NCBI GenBank assembly: GCA_003506095.1
Contig: DNWZ01000189.1
Location: 351-8,712, forward strand
Length of the DNA stretch: 8,362 nt
Direction of reading: 5' to 3'
DNA from: Planctomycetaceae bacterium
GTDB taxonomy: Bacteria > Planctomycetota > Planctomycetia > Pirellulales > Pirellulaceae
The notes below the pieces were generated by a model. The model did not search any database. It was not told the origin of the DNA and saw only the letters and a program-made list of their open reading frames with translations. Both the position numbers and the translations under genes were made by a program. Below are positions 1 to 6,069 of this stretch, one piece after another; position 1 is the first letter of the stretch, and each line of letters begins with the position of its first letter.

Positions 1-145
1 AGTCAGAGCAAGGAGCTTTGGCTCATAACAATTTTCCTGGAAGGAAACGCGTGAGGTTTGAGTAGCCGCTGCCCCACGCGCCCTTTGGTCAGGCGGCAAG
101 TGTCTTTCAAAATTTTCGAAACTCGTTTTCCAAAGGAAAACAAAC
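1..145 (+). promoter_or_regulatory. Leader region upstream of flp, with inverted repeats
   Basis: This stretch has no convincing gene and probably holds the flp promoter and 5' untranslated region. I could not place -35/-10 or -24/-12 boxes with confidence. Structured elements are visible: CGCGTG (48-53) pairs with CACGCG (75-80), with extra pairs inside after one mismatch; CCTTTGG (82-88) is complementary to CCAAAGG (130-136), which covers the start of the flp ribosome binding site. A four-codon ORF (GTG at 51, TAG at 63) lies behind an AAGGAA at 41-46 and is probably incidental. The role as leader is inferred from position; the repeats are read directly. Confidence 0.45.
125..141 (+). promoter_or_regulatory. 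Hairpin enclosing the flp ribosome binding site
   Basis: GTTTTCC (125-131) and GGAAAAC (135-141) are perfect complements around an AAA loop, giving a 7-bp stem that ends four bases before the flp ATG at 146. The Shine-Dalgarno AAAGGA (132-137) lies in the loop and 3' arm, so the fold would partly mask it. The same bases could instead pair with CCTTTGG at 82-88. The stem is AT-rich and weak, so whether it controls translation is inference. Confidence 0.45.
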
Positions 146-511
146 ATGCGTAAGCTCAACTCGTTCAAGAATCGTCGCGGCCAAGGTTTGGTCGAGTACA
201 TCATCATTGTGGCTTCGGTCGCCATGATCTCCCTCGTCGCCGTCTCGGTCTTCGGCCACAAGGTCGCTGACCAGTACGCGATCGGTGCGGGTATGCTGCC
301 AGGTGCACACGGTGATGACAACAAGCCCGTCGCGACAGGTTTTTTTGCTGGTGTTGACAACGAAGGTGCATCGCAAATTGCAACTGGCCAAGTCAGTTGG
401 GCCGGCATTGCCAGTGCTCCCGTCGATGGCTCCTTGGGTCTGGCAAACAACGTCGTTGTTGCGGACGAAGCAGCAGGTGCAACCGATGGCGATGCCTTCG
501 TTGCAGACTGA
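146..511 (+). CDS. flp: Flp-type (type IVb) major pilin with extended C-terminal region
   Basis: This is the prepilin of the Tad system, the likely subunit of the fibre. It has 121 residues. The leader is short and basic (residues 1-12, ending RRG), followed by the family processing site: cleavage is expected after Gly12, leaving Glu17 at +5 and Tyr18 at +6, the Glu-Tyr pair typical of Flp pilins. A hydrophobic helix runs over about residues 15-36. Beyond Val-Phe-Gly (35-37) there are about 85 residues rich in Ala, Gly, Val and Asp with no Cys. Many Flp pilins are only 50-80 residues, so this tail is long and probably forms a surface-exposed part. The ATG has an AAAGGA Shine-Dalgarno at 132-137. 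A terminator-like hairpin follows, separating the pilin from the machinery genes. Confidence 0.93.
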   Translation: MRKLNSFKNRRGQGLVEYIIIVASVAMISLVAVSVFGHKVADQYAIGAGMLPGAHGDDNKPVATGFFAGVDNEGASQIATGQVSWAGIASAPVDGSLGLANNVVVADEAAGATDGDAFVAD

Positions 512-610
512 GAATCTGCGAATACTCTGTGTTTCACTCCACACAACTTTGGTCGGACTACCTGAACCAAACAGTGTCGTGAACTGCTGATGAAAGCATG
601 ATGGATCATG

Positions 611-650
611 AAGGTCGAGCGGAATTTTCCGCTCGACCTTGTTTAATTTT
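611..650 (+). terminator. Rho-independent terminator or attenuator after flp
   Basis: The arms AAGGTCGAGCGGA (611-623) and TCCGCTCGACCTT (628-640) are perfect complements around an ATTT loop, followed by a T-rich run, GTTTAATTTT (641-650). It lies 100 bases after the flp stop and about 100 before the cpaB start. A leaky terminator here would give abundant pilin transcript and less machinery transcript. I see no clear promoter between it and cpaB, so read-through is the likely source of downstream expression. The rest of 512-743 shows no gene. Confidence 0.88.
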
Positions 651-743
651 GTTCCATGTTCATTTGCAAGAGCCAAGGATCGGTTTTTGAATCCGTGTGC
701 AGGAACGTTTCGTACCCGCATCAATCGCTTGATCCATTTGACA

Positions 744-2495
744 ATGCCACCACGAAGACGTACCAGTCGCCCAGGTCCCATCACCAACCTCGTAATCGCT
801 GTCGCGGTGCTCGGCGGAATCGGATTGATGGGATATGCAGCCGCATCCTATTTTGGCTGGTTCAAACCAGCTCCCGTGGTCGCCGCCAAGCCTTCACGCG
901 AAGGCATGATCGCCGTACCCCGATCGCTTACAAATTTAAAGGCCTACGAACAAGTCCAACGCGAAGACATCTACGATCGAGCAAAAGGCGACGATAGTTA
1001 CTATTGGCTGCCGAAGTCACAAGTCGAAGCCAACCCTAATTGGATACTTCGGGTAAATGACGTTGTTGGCCGTGTACTCGCGAAAGATAAACGCGCTGAC
1101 TTTGTCTTCTCTGAGAAAGACTTTCTCCCCAAAGGAAGTCGTACCGGTTTGGCGGCTGGTGTTCCTGAGGGCAAACAAGGCTTCTTTCTACAATCCGGCC
1201 AAGTCCCTGGGCTTCGCCTGTTGAAAATGGGCGACCAGTTCGACTTGATGGCAAGCTTGCCCGAAGAGTCCGCGAACGCGGGAGCCGAATACGGTTTGCT
1301 CATGGGCGGTATCAAGGTCCGTGGAAACAAACCAATTCCACTTAACGGCGTTCGTTTGCTGGTCCAAGGTGGTACCGTTGTGGCGTTGACCGATGGACGA
1401 GACATGACGACCCAAGGTGGAATGGAGTTTGGGCAAACCGATGCGCGGGGGCGATCCACGAACGATGGAAAGAATGAACAGGTTGCGATCGCCATCAACC
1501 CTGAAGAAGTCGTTCCGTTGACACAGGCACTCGGGGCCAAACTGACGATCCACGCGGTAGCCAGATCAGGTCGACAAACCGAGTCGCTCGATCGCGGAAA
1601 CGAACTCGAGGGTTTGGTCCCCTTTCCCGCAACCGCCGTTGGGATCCAAGCTTATGCCCGGATCACTGCTAAAGATCTCGCTGAACCCCGCACCGGTGAG
1701 CCGCGACAGTACTACTTCCGCCCCGGAGTGGCATCAGAAAAGTGGATCAAGTCGGTGGATCAATTAATGGGGCGCGTCGTCCGCCGTGATATCGACCCGG
1801 GTTACATCTTTTCCGAGTCCGACTTCCTGCCGCCTGATTCGGTGATTCGAAATGTGCTCGCTTATGAACGCATCGAAGCCGATGACTTGGCGGACCCTAG
1901 CTTCGACGAGTACGTGGGAAGAGTCGTTGCGAACGATTTGTTGCCGGGCCAGCGTATCCGCGAATCCGATTTGCTCCCTCCCTCTGCCACCCCAGGGATC
2001 GCGGGCGGCATTCCAGCTGACAAGATGGCGGTAACCGTCACAGCTGACCAGATTAACGGGATCTCTTCGCTATCTCGTGGTGATCGTTTCGACATTCTCG
2101 GGTCCGCCCCATTCGACGTGGCTAAAGAACTCGGCGGAGAAGTTGAGCTTGCCGGCGGGGTTTCTTCGCTGATGAGCGGCAAAGCGATTAATTCAGTGAT
2201 CGCTACAGAGGCGATTATCGTCCAGCGCGGCGAAAGCAGTGTTACATTAGCGATTCATCCACGCGAGGTCGCCGCTCTTACCAAGGCGCTCGCATTGAAA
2301 ACGCCAGTGTTTACGATTGCTCGGTCGGGCCGACCGAACGATCAAGACCCAGGTGTTTTGACCGACACGGGAACGTCATCAACGTTACCCGCTTTGACTT
2401 CTGATGACGACCCGATGAAAGAAATCCTTGTTCGAGAGTCGATCACGGGTAAAGACAAAAAAGTGACGGCTTTTCGCCGCTCGGTTCCCGAATGA
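744..2495 (+). CDS. cpaB: Flp pilus assembly protein CpaB/RcpC, enlarged with duplicated modules
   Basis: CpaB/RcpC is an inner-membrane-anchored periplasmic protein that works with the Tad secretin. I start it at the ATG at 744, which gives 583 residues: a basic N-terminus (PPRRR), then one membrane helix (about 14-37), the usual layout. The frame stays open upstream to a TTG at 639, but that would add 35 unlikely residues and begin inside the terminator. No good Shine-Dalgarno precedes 744. Three SAF-like segments are visible (about 55-130, 297-366, 369-412), each ending with a FSEKDFLP / FSESDFLP / RESDLLP motif. Two RcpC-type segments (about 137-280 and 419-530) share G-D-x-F-D and end in the related strings AVARSGR and TIARSGR. 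Typical CpaB proteins are about 250-350 residues, so this looks like an internal duplication. The tail (from about 531) is polar and probably disordered. Confidence 0.9.
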   Translation: MPPRRRTSRPGPITNLVIAVAVLGGIGLMGYAAASYFGWFKPAPVVAAKPSREGMIAVPRSLTNLKAYEQVQREDIYDRAKGDDSYYWLPKSQVEANPNWILRVNDVVGRVLAKDKRADFVFSEKDFLPKGSRTGLAAGVPEGKQGFFLQSGQVPGLRLLKMGDQFDLMASLPEESANAGAEYGLLMGGIKVRGNKPIPLNGVRLLVQGGTVVALTDGRDMTTQGGMEFGQTDARGRSTNDGKNEQVAIAINPEEVVPLTQALGAKLTIHAVARSGRQTESLDRGNELEGLVPFPATAVGIQAYARITAKDLAEPRTGEPRQYYFRPGVASEKWIKSVDQLMGRVVRRDIDPGYIFSESDFLPPDSVIRNVLAYERIEADDLADPSFDEYVGRVVANDLLPGQRIRESDLLPPSATPGIAGGIPADKMAVTVTADQINGISSLSRGDRFDILGSAPFDVAKELGGEVELAGGVSSLMSGKAINSVIATEAIIVQRGESSVTLAIHPREVAALTKALALKTPVFTIARSGRPNDQDPGVLTDTGTSSTLPALTSDDDPMKEILVRESITGKDKKVTAFRRSVPE

Positions 2496-2536
2496 CCACA
2501 TCTCCCATCGCTCCCAACGGAGGTGTCCTATCTTAA
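2492..2536 (+). other. 14-codon leader ORF overlapping the cpaB stop and the tadZ start
   Basis: ATG at 2492 overlaps the cpaB stop as ATGA, and the frame closes at TAA 2534-2536 after 14 codons (MTTSPIAPNGGVLS). It contains the GGAGGTG (2519-2525) that best serves tadZ, and it ends across the proposed tadZ start, so ribosomes finishing it would stop at the right place to re-initiate. Whether it is translated is unknown; it may be a chance ATG. An alternative is that it is the original tadZ start separated by a frameshift. Confidence 0.3.
2519..2525 (+). promoter_or_regulatory. Strong Shine-Dalgarno that decides the tadZ start
   Basis: GGAGGTG is a seven-base match to the 16S anti-Shine-Dalgarno complement. 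The GGAGG core ends at 2523, leaving six bases before ATC at 2530, a near-ideal spacing. No ATG, GTG or TTG in the tadZ frame lies within reach; the first is ATG at 2662, about 140 bases on and without such a site. Confidence 0.6.
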
Positions 2537-3762
2537 ACCCACATATCCTGATCTATCGCAAAGACTTTCAAGTCGACGACGAAATCGAAAAGGCGTTCCA
2601 GTCCGTTTCGACGATTAAACCGATCATCAATTATCGTAACGAAGTTCACCAAGTCATCGAAATGGCGAGGGCCTATCAGCCAGCCGTTGTGATGCTCGAG
2701 ATCGCTTCGGACATGAGTGCCTTGCAAGTACTTGTTGAGGAACTCACGGCGTGCTCGCCACACAGTGCGATTGTGGGGTTGATGCAGATGGACCGCGTCA
2801 ATGCAACGGGCACTGAAAGTGCCTTGATGATCCAGGCCCTGCGATTGGGCGTCGAAGACTTCATCCGCCGCCCCATTTCGAGTCGAGATTTGCAGCAGCT
2901 TCTCGCTCGTCGGCTATCACCGCGACGTTCCGACCCCGCCAAAATCGGCTTGACCGTCAGCTTTGTTAGCAACAAAGGAGGTGTCGGGAAAAGCACTGCG
3001 GCAGTCAACGTCGCCGCTGAACTCGGTAAACGCCATCCCGGTCGCGTGCTGTTGCTCGACGGTTCATTGCAGATGGGCGTCTGTGCGACGCAGTTGAACG
3101 TACAACCCAAAGCGACCATCGTTGACGCTTGGGAACAACGAGACCGCCTCGACGAACGTCTGCTGCATGAGTTAACGACGCCGCACGAATCGGGCTTGCA
3201 ATTGCTCGCAGCCCCAGCCAACGCGATGGAATCCGCAGAGATTGACGACGCAATGATGTCGCGAATCTTGTTGTTAGCGCGACGCCGCTACGACTATGTC
3301 TTGGTCGATACATTTCCGCTGTTCGATCGTGTCAACATGGCGATTCTCGACATGTCGGACGTCGCCTATGTCGTGCTTGAGAACGTCGTTCCCACCATGC
3401 AAATCGTGAGGGGATTCTTCGACCTGCTCAGCGAAGTCGATTTCGCCGTCGAGCGCCAGCGGATTCTACTCAATCGCTTCTCAAAGTCGGGAGGAAGCCC
3501 GGGTCGAGGTGATGTCGAGCGATACTTAGGACGCCAAATCGATCATTTGATTCCTTTTGACAAAAAGGTGATTCAAGCGGCCAATATGGGATATCCGTTT
3601 GTGTTGTCACCCAATCGATTTTCAAAATCAGCCCGCGCGATTCGTCAATTGGCCAGTTCGATCGAAGAACTGCGAAGCGGCTCTTCGTTTCTGAATACGA
3701 TCAGTCACGCTTCAACGAACGGGGCCGTTGCAACGGGGCAAGGTCAGGAGGACCGAACGTGA
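2530..3762 (+). CDS. tadZ: TadZ/CpaE, ParA/MinD-like pilus-localisation ATPase with N-terminal pseudo-receiver
   Basis: TadZ proteins place the Tad machine in the cell, usually at a pole. I propose ATC at 2530 as start (410 residues), because the open frame before the first ATG (2662) encodes the first strand and helix of a receiver-like domain (HILIY near residues 5-9) and a GGAGGTG sits six bases upstream. Starting at 2662 would give 366 residues with that fold broken. Residues about 4-130 look like a response-regulator receiver, but the phosphoacceptor Asp is replaced by Glu57 (VVMLE) and the conserved Lys before Pro is Arg114 (FIRRP). Residues about 141-375 form the MinD/ParA ATPase: deviant Walker A KGGVGKST (149-156), LLLDGSLQMG (174-183) and YDYVLVDTFP with Asp260. 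The tail is polar. The gene ends in a GTGA overlap with tadA. Function is confident; the start is not. Confidence 0.87.
   Translation: MLNPHILIYRKDFQVDDEIEKAFQSVSTIKPIINYRNEVHQVIEMARAYQPAVVMLEIASDMSALQVLVEELTACSPHSAIVGLMQMDRVNATGTESALMIQALRLGVEDFIRRPISSRDLQQLLARRLSPRRSDPAKIGLTVSFVSNKGGVGKSTAAVNVAAELGKRHPGRVLLLDGSLQMGVCATQLNVQPKATIVDAWEQRDRLDERLLHELTTPHESGLQLLAAPANAMESAEIDDAMMSRILLLARRRYDYVLVDTFPLFDRVNMAILDMSDVAYVVLENVVPTMQIVRGFFDLLSEVDFAVERQRILLNRFSKSGGSPGRGDVERYLGRQIDHLIPFDKKVIQAANMGYPFVLSPNRFSKSARAIRQLASSIEELRSGSSFLNTISHASTNGAVATGQGQEDRT
3746..3751 (+). promoter_or_regulatory. Shine-Dalgarno for tadA
   Basis: AGGAGG lies inside the last codons of tadZ, seven bases before the tadA GTG. It supports the GTG start at 3759 and suggests tadA keeps efficient initiation of its own as well as coupling through the GTGA overlap. 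Confidence 0.7.
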
Positions 3763-5225
3763 ACAACGATTCCTCACCGATCCCAAATAACGCGCGAGCA
3801 CGATTAACCCGAAAGTCGATTGAGGTGCCTCGGGACCGTCTACGCTCAACCCGTGAGACGACCGATTCACCTCGCAGCGGTTCAACGGTTGAGGTAAACA
3901 CGAATGCCAAGCGACCACGCAGCCGGAACGTCGAGTATCAAGCGATCAAAGGGACGCTGCATGAACGCTTGATCGACGAAATGAACGAGCAAGATATTCT
4001 TGCCCGGCCGGATGAAGAGCTAGAAGGTTTCGTCAACGAGTTTGTCTCCGATGTTCTCGAGAACGAAGAGTGGCCGCTCAATGAATCCGAAAGACGACGG
4101 CTCGCCGAGGACCTGATCGAAGAAACCCTAGGCACAGGACCGCTTTCCGCTTTGATGGGCGATCCCGCTATCACCGACATCATGGTCAATCGATTTGACG
4201 AAGTGTACGTCGAACGATTTGGACAATTGGAAACGACGGATATACGCTTTCGCGACGAAGATCACCTCATCCGAATCATCCAGCGGATTGCTTCACGCGT
4301 GGGACGACGAATCGACACGTCGTCGCCCATGGTGGATGCTCGCTTGCCAGATGGTAGCCGAATCAATGCAACGCTTCCGCCAGTCACGATTGATGGCCCA
4401 ACACTCTCGATTCGACGCTTCGGACGCCGACGGCTCACTCGCTCGGATCTGATCCGCTTGGGGATGTTCACGCCTCAAATGCAACGCTTCTTCGAGCTGA
4501 TCGTTATCTATCGCAAGAACGTCATTGTTTCGGGCGGTACTGGATCGGGTAAATCAACTCTCCTGGGTGCACTGGCTGAGGCGATCCCGGATAACGAACG
4601 CATCATCACGATCGAAGACGCCGCGGAATTGCTGCTCCAGCAACGTCACGTCGTACGAATGGAGACTCGCGCCGCGAACCTCGAAGGCAAAGGACGCATT
4701 ACCCAGCGCGACCTCGTCGTCAACGCACTGCGAATGCGGCCCGATCGCATTTTGATGGGCGAAGTTCGTTCGGGAGAAGCTTTGGACATGCTCCAAGCGA
4801 TGAACACCGGTCACGATGGAAGCTTGACGACAATTCACGCCAACACCCCACGCGACGCTTTTTCGCGGCTCGAAACAATGGTGATGATGGCTGGAACCGA
4901 GCTTCCGTCACGAGCGATCCGCGAGCAAGCCGTGTCGGCTCTTGACTACATCATCCAAGTTCGTCGGTATGAGGACGGGGTACGGCGCGTCGAACGGGTT
5001 GCGGAGGTCGTCGGCATGGAGCAGACGACCCCACAATTGCAAGATATCTATACGTTTCGACAAACGGGGCGTGACGGTCGCGGAATCGTTGGAACGCACC
5101 AAGCAACAGGCGTCGTGCCGCGAATCGCCGAAGAACTGGGTGACCGCGGAATCGATATACCAAAGCAGGAATTGTTTGGTGCAACCTTTGCGACTTCAAC
5201 ACCACTGGGCGAGGCTTCATCGTGA
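3759..5225 (+). CDS. tadA: TadA/CpaF, pilus assembly secretion ATPase
   Basis: This is the hexameric ATPase at the cytoplasmic face of the inner membrane that powers Flp assembly through TadB/TadC. The protein has 488 residues. Residues 1-60 are polar, Arg/Ser/Thr-rich and probably disordered. An N-terminal domain follows (about 60-215) with the CpaF-type stretch ITDIMVNRFDEVYVER (138-153) and VDARLPDGSRINATLPP (192-208). The ATPase core has Walker A GGTGSGKST (259-267), the Asp box TIEDAAEL (284-291), Walker B region ILMGEVRSGEAL (331-342) and the His box GHDGSLTTIHAN (351-362). All expected catalytic motifs are present, so the enzyme should be active. A weakly conserved C-terminal region follows. 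The GTG start overlaps the tadZ stop as GTGA behind AGGAGG, and its own end overlaps tadB the same way, suggesting tight translational coupling. Confidence 0.96.
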   Translation: MNNDSSPIPNNARARLTRKSIEVPRDRLRSTRETTDSPRSGSTVEVNTNAKRPRSRNVEYQAIKGTLHERLIDEMNEQDILARPDEELEGFVNEFVSDVLENEEWPLNESERRRLAEDLIEETLGTGPLSALMGDPAITDIMVNRFDEVYVERFGQLETTDIRFRDEDHLIRIIQRIASRVGRRIDTSSPMVDARLPDGSRINATLPPVTIDGPTLSIRRFGRRRLTRSDLIRLGMFTPQMQRFFELIVIYRKNVIVSGGTGSGKSTLLGALAEAIPDNERIITIEDAAELLLQQRHVVRMETRAANLEGKGRITQRDLVVNALRMRPDRILMGEVRSGEALDMLQAMNTGHDGSLTTIHANTPRDAFSRLETMVMMAGTELPSRAIREQAVSALDYIIQVRRYEDGVRRVERVAEVVGMEQTTPQLQDIYTFRQTGRDGRGIVGTHQATGVVPRIAEELGDRGIDIPKQELFGATFATSTPLGEASS

Positions 5226-6067
5226 ACTCGGTGTTGTTTCCAACCGGACTCTTGGCCGCGGCGCTGGGCATTGGGTACTACTGGTACGAAAGCTGGCGAC
5301 GTGAACAGGTTCGCCTGCGATTGTCCGAGCAGGAAACCGAGGAAGAGTTAGAGACAGCCGTACAACCATTTGCGCGTCGGCACTGGTGGATCGCTTTAGT
5401 GGTGGCGGCGTCTGTTGTCGTCGCATTAATCTTCGCGCTCCAGTGCCCTCTACCCATCGCGTGCTGTGTGGGCCTCGTGGTGGCACTACTCGGGATCGAA
5501 ACCGATGCCTGGATCTTGGAGTGGCGGCAAAGTCGCATCGAGTCCCAGCTTGCGGACACGATCGACGTGCTTGTCGCATCCGTCGGTGCCGGGTCCTCAC
5601 TGCAATCCGCACTCGCCCAAGCGGCTGAGTACGCACCGCTGCCAATCAAGCGAGAGCTCGACGAAATGGTCGCCCGCTTGAGACTCGGCGACTCACCACC
5701 GGATGTTTTCGCGGAACTGAGCGAACGTGTTCCGATGGAAACATTTCGACTGTTCGCGACTACCTTGTCAGTGAACTGGGAAGCCGGGGGCAGCCTCGGG
5801 GAAACGCTCGCCGCGATCGGACACACAATCCGAGACCGCTTGATCATCGCTCGTCAAATTCGAGCATTAAGCGTCCAGGGGCGACTGACCACGATGGTCG
5901 TCTTGGGCGTCACGTGGTTCATGGCGGCCATGATGTGGCAAAGCGATCCCCCGCGATTCGTTCGCTTCCTGCTGAGTCCAACAGGCGTTTGGTTAATCGC
6001 TTTTGCGTTAGCCTTGCAAGGGATTGGCATCGCAATGGTTTCGAAAATCAGTCGGCCCAAGGTGTAA
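5222..6067 (+). CDS. tadB: TadB, inner-membrane platform protein of the Tad pilus
   Basis: TadB belongs to the GspF/T2SF family and, with TadC, forms the inner-membrane platform that TadA acts on. The protein has 281 residues. A hydrophobic segment (about 5-21) is followed by a charged, Glu/Arg-rich stretch (22-54), a hydrophobic pair (about 55-73 and 76-92), a cytoplasmic T2SF domain (about 100-222) and two C-terminal membrane helices (about 223-240 and 255-273). Family-like sequence is visible in the T2SF domain: QLADTIDVLVASVGAGSSL (109-127), and WEAGGSLGETL (186-196) matching the usual small-residue-rich turn. The GTG start overlaps the tadA TGA as GTGA, with a weaker GGCGAGG (5208-5214) seven bases before it. 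The stop lies two bases before the tadC ATG. Confidence 0.92.
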   Translation: MNSVLFPTGLLAAALGIGYYWYESWRREQVRLRLSEQETEEELETAVQPFARRHWWIALVVAASVVVALIFALQCPLPIACCVGLVVALLGIETDAWILEWRQSRIESQLADTIDVLVASVGAGSSLQSALAQAAEYAPLPIKRELDEMVARLRLGDSPPDVFAELSERVPMETFRLFATTLSVNWEAGGSLGETLAAIGHTIRDRLIIARQIRALSVQGRLTTMVVLGVTWFMAAMMWQSDPPRFVRFLLSPTGVWLIAFALALQGIGIAMVSKISRPKV

Positions 6068-6069
6068 TT

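Noticed and set aside
16..46. Possible sigma-54 promoter (TGG-type element) upstream of flp
   Set aside because: No GG/GC pair with the required spacing; I could not support any specific promoter boxes.
639..743. Upstream extension of cpaB to a TTG at 639
   Set aside because: It would begin within the terminator and add 35 residues before the normal basic N-terminus and membrane helix.
107..787. 226-residue open frame on the minus strand opposite flp
   Set aside because: It lies antisense to the well-supported flp gene and its terminator, reads across the hairpin and matches no family I recognise.
1001..1540. 179-residue minus-strand open frame inside cpaB
   Set aside because: Ser/Pro/Arg-rich shadow of a clearly coding plus-strand gene with recognisable domain motifs.
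2525..2540. Programmed -1 frameshift joining the leader ORF to tadZ
   Set aside because: The bases around the TAA at 2534 do not form a slippery heptamer (X XXY YYZ), and I see no stimulatory stem-loop; re-initiation at ATC fits better.
2676..3221. 181-residue minus-strand open frame inside tadZ
   Set aside because: It is antisense to the TadZ ATPase motifs, and its composition is that of a shadow frame.
5278..5847. 189-residue minus-strand open frame inside tadB
   Set aside because: Ser/Thr/Arg-rich shadow of the T2SF domain; no domain or start signal.
5914..6069. Upstream extension of tadC to 5914
   Set aside because: It would overlap tadB by 150 bases; ATG 6070 has an AAGGTG at good spacing and begins directly with a membrane helix.
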